64,000 nucleotides of DNA from Blattamonas nauphoetae (lineage: Eukaryota; Preaxostyla; Oxymonadida), in the NCBI GenBank assembly GCA_033064195.1, contig JARBJD010000043.1, positions 248,001 through 312,000 on the forward strand, read 5' to 3'. Each line of letters starts with the position of its first letter. The stretch's first letter is position 1. The notes under the pieces are model-generated. The model did no database searches and was not told the origin of the DNA. It saw only the letters and a program-made list of their open reading frames with translations. Position numbers and translations under genes: made by a program. Below are positions 1 through 9,754 of the stretch, one piece after another.

Positions 1-237
1 TGATATGTTTTTTTGATAACAGAATTCTGTGAGGTGAAACAAGTAATGCAGAGATGAGAAACTGAAGTTTTTAGATAAAAATCGTGTCCGACTTGGTCAT
101 TGGAAAGAGGTAATGACCAATTTTCTTTAAAGTCCATGACGATGACCAATGTGTCATCGTCTATGGATGAAATGGATGAATTGTAATAATTTCTTTGTGT
201 TTCGGCTATTTTTTTGTGTTTTTCTATTGTTTTTAGT

Positions 238-685
238 TCATTTTGTTCTTTTTCTGTGAGTTTTTTGTTTTGTGCTTTTAATGTTTCTTCTTTTTTGTAA
301 ATATTTGCCTCGTTCACAAAGGGAACAGAGGTCGGTTCTTTGTTGCTTTTTCAGGAATTTTGTTTGTTTGCAGAAAGTAGAGTAAGAGATTTTGGTTTTT
401 CCTTCCTCAACTAGCTGACGGTGAAGCTCCTTTTTCGTTGTTTCAAGGAGCCTTGTTTCGATGTGGTGTGTTTCGGTTGCTATGGTTTCGAGGGAGTTGT
501 CCGGAGTTGATGGACTATCTGACCTGCTGAGGAGGAATAGCAGGTCATCGTCGTCCAGTGTGTCAACTGCTGGCTTTTCTAATAGTATAAAGAGAATTGG
601 GTGAAAAGGAGTGTGAACGTACTCGATTTAACCCGCAACTCCGGATAAACCCACACCCTGGATCTTCGGCCCACGATTCGGACAT
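238..685 (-). CDS. Possible two-exon gene with C-x2-C motif, unknown product
   Basis: An open frame on the minus strand runs from about 573 down to a TGA at 238-240. It joins in frame, across a plausible 49 bp GT-AG intron (574-622), to a short exon starting with ATG at 683-685. The product would be about 130 residues: an acidic middle, then KISYSTFCKQTKF and RTDLCSLCERGK, then a Lys/Arg-rich end. The pattern 'S-x-STF ... DxCxxCE' recalls a segment seen in proteins of some DNA transposons, but I cannot name a family. It may be the end of a larger gene or element. Introns and start are my inference. Confidence 0.35.
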
Positions 686-788
686 TTTCCTAGTTTCATC
701 ACTACTTCGCAGTTCTTTTATCAAAGGCTGCTCTAGAGAACGCTGAAACTCATGAAATGATTTCGAAACGATGGAATATGAAGATCAT

Positions 789-956
789 CCCACGCCTTCC
801 TCGTCTTCTCGCTCGTCCCACGCCTTCCTCGTCTTCTCGCTCGTCCCACGCCTTCCTCGTCTTCTCGCTCGTCCCACGCCTTCCTCGTCTTCTCGCTCGT
901 CCCACGCCTTCCTCGTCTTCTCGCTCGTCTCACGCCTTCCTCGTCTTCTCGCTCAG
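789..956. repeat. 28 bp tandem repeat, six copies
   Basis: Six back-to-back copies of a 28 bp unit (core CACGCCTTCCTCGTCTTCTC) are nearly identical; the last copy has one change at its start. Because 28 is not a multiple of three, every copy shifts the reading frame, so all open frames across it cycle through three peptide versions of the same repeat. This argues against conserved coding use. Confidence 0.9.
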
Positions 957-1020
957 TGTCTGTTCAGCCGTGTTGGATATGTGTGTGATGTTTCAGACAG
1001 GATGGCTGGAAGTATCTGAG

Positions 1021-2870
1021 TCAACTTGCCCTTCTCACCGGCTTCTCTCGTCTTTCTCCCTTTTCACTCGTTCCTCCTCTTCTTTCCTCAGTCTCTCCTT
1101 CTCTTCCGCTTTCTCTTTTGCGGTTTGTGTTTCTTCCGGCCTCCTCCACAGCTTCCTGAATACCTGTCCATTCTCTCGCATGCAACTTCCTCATCTCCAC
1201 TTTCCTCCTCTTCTCTATCGACTCGATCTTCGGTCCACGTTTCTGGTATTCTTTTCGCTGACGAGCGAATTCGACAAGGTTGGTTTGGGTCGCATTCTGC
1301 GTCTTTCCGAAGCGAATTTCCATTTTGTGCTTTTTTTCGCTCGAAACCTGTCACGTTCTGATGGGCTAGTTTCGTTTCTTTGAGAGAATATTTGTGGAGG
1401 GGATCTGGATTGTCATGTGGGCGAGAATAAAACATCAATGATACAGAAAATGGTTTAAGAGGCGAAATAAAGATAGAAAAACAACATTAAAGCACGGAAG
1501 TGCATCGACTGTTCGAGTCCGAGTTCTGGCGTACCTTTTCAGGATCCTCTTCGTCTGCATTCTCCAACCCAGAGTAGAGAAGCTAAAACAGAGTCAGGAG
1601 AGAGAATATCACACTTTTGTGATGGCGTGTTCTTCCTCTGCAATTGCGATCAGCTGATGCGTGAACATGTTGTCGATCTGTTCGGCCGTCTGTGCCTTCC
1701 ACTTGTCGAACTTCTTTTCTCTTCTATCCACCTTTTCTTTCATTTCGGAGGCGAGAAGAGACGGAGTGGCTTGTGGTCCGTTTTATACTGCGTTTCCCAG
1801 TTCGTGGCCTGAAGAAGAGAGATCAATCACAAAAACGATAAAAGATGAGGAAAGAGAGCAGTATCATGAAACGAAAATGAAAAGATCAAACCTGTGGATG
1901 CTCAGACGAAGAATCGGTGGCGCCCTTGGGAGCCTGGTCGAAGAGGTGACTATCCATGTCGACGACGAATGGAGGCGCGGGAAACCTCGGAATACATGCG
2001 AATCGTGGTGATGCTTGTGCAGGAAAGAGGTGAGGAGAGTCCGACAGTTACGATGGACTGCGCATTGGAGGCGAGCCTTTCGATATGAGGTGTGATTGTG
2101 TCTGAGGCGTCTTCGTTGGCGATTGAGGCGGAATAACGGAGATGTTGGTTCGTGAAGACATATTTGAGAGCATCTGGTCGATTTCTTCTTGCCTCAGCTG
2201 CTTCAGCGGTGATGCATTTCGAAACAACTCGTGAGTGGGTGATTGACTGCAGAATGGCGGCACTTTCGTGGGGGACTAATAAAACACCGCAATTCCTCGC
2301 CGACGAATCGTCCTCGACGAGATCGGGGAAGAAGATCTCGAATGAGTGTGTTTGGTCGTGATCAAATGATCGGTGTCGATTCTGAGCTTTCCATCAGCAT
2401 TTGACTTGTTTCAAAGAGGAGAGGAGGATGTGAAACGGGATGGCGATGGGAAAGCGGAAGACAGTCACTGAGATCCAGAGAGTATGTCAGTCACCAGGGC
2501 TTCGAAAGTGTGGCGTTTGTCTGAAGAAATGACGATAAACCAGGTGATAGAAAAGATACAATACTTCAGAGTAGAAGAAATTGGATCGACAGGGGATGAA
2601 AATTCGAGCATACCGTCTCGTTTCCTCATCGAAACGTCAAGAGGTTGAGATGTCGAAATCTAATTTATCATCAGTTAGTGTAGGTTGTGAGGTGGATGGA
2701 GAGGGGGTGGAAGGGAGTGGATGGGAATGGAAGCTGATGGCTGGGAGGGGATAGGAGAGAAGATGATCTGCGACAAAAACAGATCGTGAAAAAGATTGAA
2801 AGACAACAACGAAAGACAACGAGTTGCGAAATAAAAATCCGAATACCCGTTCTAATTGCGAGTCCATGGT
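1021..2870 (-). CDS. Tentative multi-exon hypothetical gene
   Basis: The minus strand carries several open stretches that could be exons: a start at 2,867 (MDSQLER), a Ser/Pro-rich stretch at about 2,048-2,263, and a Lys/Arg/Glu-rich coiled-coil-like stretch at 1,021-1,323. GT-AG intron candidates lie between them (for example one with its 5' end near 2,610). More than one frame is open over 1,960-2,330, so exon choice is unclear. No domain recognised. The 3' end reaches the 28 bp repeat region. Confidence 0.3.
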
Positions 2871-2977
2871 GTCGAATCTTCAATTCCCATTCTCTTTCCG
2901 CGATTTCCTGCGTGCATGCTTGACGGAATTCAACTGCATGACGAGAAAGGGTCGAGGATAGACGGGAGGTGAGGTAC

Positions 2978-3733
2978 TCAGTGATGAGAGGAAGGAATGT
3001 TTGGAGGCAACTTGACCCGTGGAGTAACGTCCCAACCTGGTTGATACACTTTCTTTTTTAAAATCGTCCCACAATGAGAATGATCGAATTGAAGAAAACA
3101 TAATTTAGAAGAAATCATGTGGATTTTGGATTCAATAGATGTCCACAGTGGATACCGAAGAGGTGAACACTTGAGGTGACTTCGGTTGTTTGAAAGCTGA
3201 GTTGCGGGTTTTCCCGAAGTTGCGTGTTTATCCGATGATGTTAATCGTTCCACGCCTCCAAAAATCCAAATCTGTTCTTTGCTTCTTCCTCTGTTGTATT
3301 TTCTTTTGCGTAGTATGGCTTCATCTATCTCGACAACTTTCCCAGGACCTCCTATTTTGTGTTGATGATTGTTCCACATCTCGGCGCATACTGCATAAAG
3401 ATGGCTTCGCCAAAATCCAATTGTTGAAATTGAAACTTCTGTGAACAGATTGATTTGTTTCGGTTGAAGGCCATGCCACAGGAAGAGCAAAATTAGGAAG
3501 ACGGTGTTGATCTTAATACGAGATCCTTCTAAACTGGTATTAATATTGATGCTTCTTTTCGGTAAGCATTTTGAACATCTCCAATAGCGATATCCTCCAT
3601 CTTTGTACATCCTACATTGTCTTTTGCATGTGGTACACTCATGTTCCAGCTTCCCTAGAATATGGGACTGATACCATTCTACAGTCTGTTCCTTATACTG
3701 GACTGACCGAGGTGACCGGTCACTTTTTCCCAA
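2978..3733 (-). mobile_element. Merlin/ISXO2-type transposase fragment
   Basis: A 251-codon minus-strand frame resembles ISXO2-like (IS1595/Merlin) transposases. It has a zinc ribbon (CTTCKRQC followed by RYWRCSKC), then a helical region, then the block VVEIDEAILRKRKYNRGR and WIFGGVER, which matches the family's first catalytic Asp and the strand after the basic loop. The expected later Asp and the Asn/Glu region of the catalytic triad are not visible, and the last 70 residues look unrelated. The frame opens with TTG rather than ATG. This is a broken plain DNA transposon. I found no convincing terminal repeats or target duplication around it. Confidence 0.75.
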
Positions 3734-4189
3734 AAAAGACTGACGGTCAGTGACCGAGAGTTTCAGAAATATGGGTCAGATCAAAACAGTTTCAGGAATG
3801 AACGATGATGTGAGAGACGAAAAAAGTTGGTTTAATCCCATGTGGAAGTTCGTTTCAATTTATTATTCCATCGAAACTTGAAAAGAATGTGTATTGATTC
3901 AATCTGAGGCTTCAACCCTCGACATTACAAGAAATGGGTATGATCGTCCAACATCTTGATTAGCCTTTTGAAAGAATCAACTCTTTTGTCCACTCACAAC
4001 GAACATAAATAAATGTATATCTATGAAAGTGTGGAAAATAGAAGTAAACTGTTATGTTGTGAGGGGTGTTGGGGAGAAGTGGAGAGCGGACTGTATTCTC
4101 TTCCTGTCCTTCTTCTCGTCTTCATTCCCTCATTCTGCTCCCTTCCTTGTTCTGTTTATCATCCTCTTTATTCTCTTCTTTCGTCATCT
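3734..4189. other. No gene seen
   Basis: The stretch after the transposase fragment is AT-rich, with no frame that looks coding up to about 4,020. Between 4,170 and 4,330 the minus strand is Glu/Gln/Arg-rich and may be the tail of the next gene. Confidence 0.5.
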
Positions 4190-5111
4190 TCCGCTTTCAT
4201 TCGAGTCAGTTGTTTCGCTCACTTCCTTTTGGATCCTCTCCTCATCTTCCCTCTGAAGGCGATCATGTTCTTCTTGTTGTATTCGCTCATCATCCTGTTT
4301 CTGGTAATGTTCATTCATTTCGCACTGTTCACACTGTGTTGACAGCTTGGAAGGTCACGTTGCACCAGTGACACCTGTTCGCATTCTTCGCCCTCTGCAT
4401 CCTCCTTCCATCACCGCAGAAACACATTCACCGCGTCATTCTTCGTCGTGATTGCACGGCATCCTCTTTCTTCTCCTCCTTCCTCTTCCAGCCATTCTGG
4501 ACTCCCATCCGACCCGTACAGATCGAAGGTCACCGGAGTGGAGGGGCTGAACAGGTGCTTCGACATTTCGCGGGAATAGACTTCGTGTGGGGCGATCAGA
4601 ACTTCAGTGCATTCGAAGAGATGGATGTTTGGCTGGACCATCGAGAGGTTGGCCCATGTGGTCATGTGTTGGATGAATACGTAAATAATCATGTTCAAGA
4701 AACCAGAAAAAGTATACAACTTTTGTTTGTACAGTTCCAAATCTCGTTTCTTTTGGTATTTCCCTCGTTGCTCGGTGTTTTGGATGGAGAGATCCTGCAA
4801 TGACCATCTTGCAGGTCTTTCTCTCGTGAGAATAGAGGGTCGATCGACTGCGATGCTGTGTACTTCACTCTCGTCGGAATATCCGTTTTGGGGGCCGTGA
4901 TCTCCTCCATATCCCAGATGTTGGAGATGAAGCTGTTGTCGACCTTGTTTCCGCCTGAAATCATAAAATGAACCATCAACGTCCTCACATCAATCGATGC
5001 GACATTTTGAACCGCTGCTTGTGGTACAGGGTGGAAATAGGTGCTCATGTTACACTTGTTGAGATTGCAAGGCGCAGCTGGGATTGACAGAAGAAACACT
5101 GTGAAAGACAT
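4190..5111 (-). CDS. Secreted or membrane hypothetical protein, multi-exon
   Basis: The minus strand starts with ATG at 5,109-5,111 and MSFTVFLLSIPAAP, a short secretion signal. A Cys- and Asn-rich stretch follows to about 4,720. A second well-formed stretch (about 4,411-4,700, with TTWANLSMVQPNIHLFECTE) lies in another frame, so at least one intron lies between. A 41 bp GT-AG segment near 4,331-4,371 could be another intron leading to a Glu/Gln-rich tail. Exon borders are not settled. No family recognised. The signal peptide suggests it enters the secretory pathway. Confidence 0.45.
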
Positions 5112-5849
5112 TTCGTGAAGGGCAGAGGGGATGAATTGAGTGCATGTTGAGTGTCAATAGCGCGTTTTGGGAGGTGACGATTCAGTCGTCACAACCGACC
5201 AAGAACGTTGGGAGAAGGAGGATGCCCACAGCTTTTTCTCTGCAAGTCCTGATATCCGACCTCCAAAGACCGTCACGGAGTGAGACACGGGCGAATAAAC
5301 AACCATGTTCAAGCTGCTTGGTGATGTGGTGTCAGCACTCGTTCGTTGTTCTCTTTACTCCATTATCTCCAAATCAAGCGTGAACGGTGAGAAATATTCT
5401 GAGATTGGTGAAACAAGCCATGCGTAGAAGTAATGTGCAGTGTCAGCGGTGTCGGATCGTAGTGAATTGTGATAACAGGATGATCAAAATGCGTTGTTTC
5501 GTGTCTTTGGTTTCACAGTCTCAATCCTCGTTTTGGTGAAGATAAAGATCAGTTAGTTTGGTTTTGGAAGAAAGAGTCTGCTTCAGTAGTGATCCGACCC
5601 TTAGAAGAAAAGTCAACTGACACTGACCGAGCCTTTGGGCTCGGTCAGTCCAGTATACTGTTCCTCATTCATAAACATGTGAAGAAAAGAACGAGGAGTG
5701 AAAGGTGATTGTTCCTCTTCAGCCATCAGCCCTTCAGTTGATCAAGCCCATAAAAAAATTTTTTCCCTAGTTTGTTCACAAAACGAACTTTCGAGACTTT
5801 CGAGAAGTGAAACATCACAAAAATAGTCTAAAACACCATTAGATCCTAT
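5112..5849. other. Gene-free stretch
   Basis: No frame here looks coding. The only structure I see is the perfect hairpin at 5,622-5,649. Confidence 0.5.
5622..5649. repeat. Perfect hairpin sharing 18 bp with the Merlin fragment
   Basis: ACTGACCGAG (5,622-5,631), an 8 bp loop, then CTCGGTCAGT (5,640-5,649) form a perfect 10 bp stem. The sequence CTCGGTCAGTCCAGTATA (5,640-5,657) is the reverse complement of 3,694-3,711 at the N-terminal end of the transposase fragment. It may be a small relic of the same element. Confidence 0.6.
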
Positions 5850-6236
5850 TCACTCTTCAAGACAAAGTGTCCCGCCAAGTAGCAGTTTGCCGAGAGTGAA
5901 AATGCTCGCAAGAAAACCAGAAAACAGTCCAGTTGAAGAGGGAACGAGGTCAGTCACGAGTTTCGCTGCATAATCTGATATATCTCTCCATGTTGGTTCG
6001 ATATTCTTCAGAAATTGGGTAGTTTTGTCTTGAAGGGCATTGTCGAATGGGTGTTCAGCTTTCACGAGGGCAACTAGTGAACAGTAAATCCTCGATTTGT
6101 CCTCAAACGACAATTCTGACTTTGGATCGAAAGACAGAAAAGGGTGAGGCAAAACGGTCACAGTTGAATGTGAGTCAGGTGAATGATTTAAACAGGAGTC
6201 GCTGGTGGTGTGCGAGGTTTCTGAATCGTTCTCCAT
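5850..6236 (-). pseudogene. Family 1 gene, C-terminally truncated copy
   Basis: ATG at 6,234-6,236 (MENDSETSH) opens a copy of the 357-residue family 1 protein found eight more times in this window. It keeps the family signature FLSFDPKSELSFEDKS and IYCSLVALVKAEHPFDNALQ and the following KLVTDLVPSS region. After about 115 residues homology ends, and the frame runs through about a dozen unrelated residues to a stop. About two thirds of the family protein is missing, so it is probably a dead fragment. It differs from the other truncated copy (61,307) in its break point. Confidence 0.75.
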
Positions 6237-6530
6237 TGAAGAGAAGATTTGATCATCCCATTTTTTCGTTTTTTTCGAAACGAATCTTTCTGGAAGGGAA
6301 ACAGACGAAAAGTGTTTAGGAAATGATTCAAAACGAAAACAAACAAAGGGACAGGAACAACGAAAGCTCACCTCATTCACGATTAATTCTGTTCCGAAGT
6401 TCCATTTCAACCAAATCACCCAACTCCTTCGAGTGGAACAGCAGTGGCCGTTGTGCACGTTCCATCCGCCCCTTCTCTCGAACAGTCGGTCAGAAGGAGT
6501 GGCTCCACGCTTGTCACAAGAGTGTCCAGA

Positions 6531-9280
6531 TCAGCGTTGTGCAGTGCGTGGTGTGTTTGAGTGTCGTGAAGTCGTTGTGGTGACAGAGACACTCGTTGCG
6601 ATAAGAGAAGTGTTGGATGAAGAAGCGGTGGGAGTGAACAGAATGCGAGTGACGAGAGGGGGCGAGAGGGGTTGGCTGTTGACTGGAGTTGACGGTGTTG
6701 ATAAGAGAGAGGAACTCTCCCCATCCGCCTCTTCGTCTCTCTCCTTCTTTTCTTTCTCTCGTCCTCTCCCCTCCTCTCCTTCCCTCCTCTCCACTTCCTT
6801 CTGTCCCAAAATCCGTCCATCACGTCCAATCTGTCCCTTCAGCACTCCGACATCCCCTCTCACCCACATCACTCGTTGTTCCGCCTTTCGTCGTTTTTCC
6901 TCTTCTTCCTGCTTCTTTCGTTCCAGTGCCCGTTTTCGTTCAAGATGCGCTCGCTTTTCTGCTTCGCGTTGCAATCGACGAGATTCAGTTTCTTTCATTC
7001 TTTCCTCTTCTGCTCTCTTTCGCTCCTCTTCCCTTCTTCTCTCCAACTCCTTCAGTCTCTCCTCTTCCTCTTTTCTTCTTTCTTCATCTCGTTGTCTTTC
7101 CAGTTCTCTCCTCTCTTCATCTTTCTTTCGTTCTTCTTCCCTTCTCCTCCATTCTTCTTCCTTCTCTCGTTCTTTCTCTTTCAACAATTCTTCCCTTCGC
7201 AAAATCTCTTTTTCTTTCGCTTTCCACTCTTCCTCCCTTCGTCTCTCTTCTTCTCTCCTTCGTTCCTCTTCTCGAGCTCGTTCTTCTTCTAGTTTCCTTC
7301 TCTCTTCTTCTCGACGTCGTTCTTCTTCCCTTCTTTCCTCTTCCCTCTTCCTCTCCACTTCTCTTCTCTCTTCCTCCATGAGCCGTTCCTTCTCCTTTCT
7401 CTCTTCCTCTTCTTGTTTCATCTTCCTCTCCATTTCTTCCTTCTCCTTTCTTTCCGTTTCCTCCTTCTTCTTTTTCCTCTCCGAGCTCAACACTGGCTTC
7501 TTCCCTTCCTTCCTCTTTCCCTCCTTTCCATCCACTTCCACCACAAACGATGACACTCCTCTCGGTTTCAGTGTCGGCCTCAGCGAGTTCAGAAACCGAT
7601 AATTCGTTGGCGTCGATTGTGTTGCTGTGAATCGAGTTTGATTGTATTGTGTTTGACTGAAATCGCTTCGAGCAAGTGAAGGAGTGTTGAGTGCATCAGA
7701 TAGTTGCGACGCGAGTGTGGCTGGACTCATCCGATCCATCAACTTCCTTTTCATTTCTAGTTCGTCTTGTTCTTCCTGTCTTCTCTCTTCCTCTCTCCTC
7801 TTCCTCTCCTTCTCCTCTGCCATACTCTCCACACACCCTCCCTCCTCCCCAACCCACTCCACCACATTCCCATTGTCAACTGGCCGTGCCAGCGACTGTC
7901 GCGCTTCCCTCGCTTCGTTCTTCGTGAACCACTCCTAAATCAGCGGTTTCGCGAAGGACGAGTGTTTGTGGGAGGATGTGTCAGGTTGGGTCGATTTCGA
8001 TGAAGTGTGGAGGAGAGTCTGTGGCGTTTGGACGAGAGAGAAGAGAGCATTTGGTGTGTTTCTGACATTTTGGGATTGAGTAGCCTGTGTTCGAGACAAT
8101 CCGCCAGTTTCTCGAATATCCGATGGATTCGAGCGGACCTGTGACGACACATGCGGTTGAGCAGATGGTGTGCAAACGGCCTTTCGCTCCAAATCGAAGT
8201 CGCTCGTTCGGAGGAGTGTTTCGCTTGTTGGCCAGTCTGCTCGATTCGTTGTCTCGTTTGCGATGTGTTTGGGAGGCGGGGCTGGAAATGTGAAAACTGG
8301 CAAAGACGGCGATTGAGGATTGGGCCAACGCGAAGTGGATGGTGGGGTTCTGGAGGTGGAAGATGCAATGGAGTCTCAGTTGGGTGTGGGTGGGATGTGT
8401 TGTCATTTGCGCCTTCTGTTGGTTGCGTTTGAGGAGCTAGCACTTCGAAATCCCAATTGAATGGTGACTCGTTTCGATCTCTTCGTTTCTGTCTGTTCTC
8501 TTCGATAACGCGCTTCACGTTCTTTCACCGTTCAATTCGCCTCGCATTTAATTCTTCCAAGTCTTTCTTTCGTCTTTCCGCCTCCAATTCTTCCTTCTGG
8601 GTCCTTCGATCTTTCCTATCTCGTCGAGACGATGATCCCGATCGATATTGGGGATAATCTTGCTGGATCGATTTACTACTTTCATTTCTTTGATTCGCAG
8701 TGTATTCACGTTGAGGAAAACCCGACATATGGTTCTGCTGACGGTTCGCTGGAGTCGCCATCCTTCCGTCGTTTTGGACGTCCAATTTCTGAGCTGTCCG
8801 GTCTTTTTCAAGAATTTTGTGCGACAAAGTTCGCATTAAAGCCTCGTCGGACAGCATTTCTATCATCATATTCCTCAATTCGTCGAGTGAAAATCGGATA
8901 TGTTCCAGTTGGGCGTATCTCGCAAAAATGTGCATCACCAGGATCAATAAAGTTGAAGAAGATAATTGTGGAGAGATGGGGGCGGGAAGAGACGAGATGA
9001 TGGGAGAAGACGCGATCAGAGTTGGGTGGACTGTGTGCAATGGAGGAGTACGAAAAGAGGTTGGTGTGTGTGCGGATGGGAATGCATGCGATGTGGCTGG
9101 GGTGCTGAGTGTGTTGATGAATGTGGTTGGGGTTGATGATGAAGTGGGTTTGTTGAGATTGTCATGCTGTTCAGTCGACGGAAATGAAGCTGAAGTTGTG
9201 TCAATAAATGGCGGAATGGGGAGAGTGAAGACAGATGGAAATGTGGACTTGTCGACAGGTGATGTGAGGAAGGTAACCAT
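6531..9280 (-). CDS. Glu/Arg-rich coiled-coil protein gene with frame breaks
   Basis: Two main minus-strand coding blocks appear to belong together. The 5' block (ATG at 9,278-9,280, MVTFLTSPVDK) is Ser/Thr/Pro-rich, then has a helix (ELRNMMIEMLSDEALMRTL) and a charged segment. The 3' block ends at 6,531 and holds about 230 residues of EERRREEERR-type sequence, a long single helix or coiled coil, followed by a Ser/Thr-rich tail. Between them the frame is broken by an in-frame TGA at 8,525-8,527, a frame change near 8,300-8,340 and an in-frame TAG at 7,935-7,937. Similar protein texture continues across each break. I could not find GT-AG introns that repair all three, so the gene is either decaying, mis-assembled or spliced in a way I cannot see. 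Function unknown; such helices act as spacers in cytoskeletal proteins. Confidence 0.5.
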
Positions 9281-9299
9281 GGCTGGAGAGAAGAACAAA

Positions 9300-9754
9300 T
9301 GATGACGATGACGATCAAAGGCGATTTAAGAGAAAAATCGGGCAAAAACGACGGGAAAGGCGAATAGCACACGATGTATGACGTTATATTGATGTAATAT
9401 GTGAGTTTTGTTTCTTATATTCGGCTAGAGGTGAATGACGTTGAATCATCAAAAAGTCAGAACAGACAAACGATATGTGGTTGTAATTTGGCTGAAAAGA
9501 GTATGTGTCAACGTGAATAGCTGATTCAACGGATGATTCACCACACAAGCATCCATCAACACCTCCTTGCCTGAATTTGGGCTTCGGTGTGATGAAGGCG
9601 CTCAATTGTTCCCTTTTCAACATTCACCTGGAACTAGTTGACCCTGATATGACTTCCTCATGACTATGGACTGCGGCAGGACGTGAGACACTTCCAAAAA
9701 CCTCGTCAGCATTTGCATGTCGGATATGAAACCTTACTTTATTTCTCTTCTCGA
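9300..9754. other. Intergenic, nothing recognised
   Basis: This stretch separates two divergent genes and probably contains both promoters. No motif could be assigned. Confidence 0.5.

Noticed and set aside
757-1383. Plus-strand Ser/Pro/Leu-rich frames across the 28 bp repeat
   Set aside because: All three frames are open only because the repeat lacks stops; composition is that of a repeat, and the opposite strand downstream looks more coding.
1500-1535. tRNA B-box-like GTTCGAGTCC
   Set aside because: No matching A-box at the right distance and no cloverleaf could be folded by eye.
6433-7602. Long plus-strand Ser/Arg/Leu-rich frame
   Set aside because: It is the antisense of the Glu/Arg-rich coiled coil; the GAR/GAG-type codons read backwards give Ser/Leu/Phe without stops. 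No start context or independent texture.
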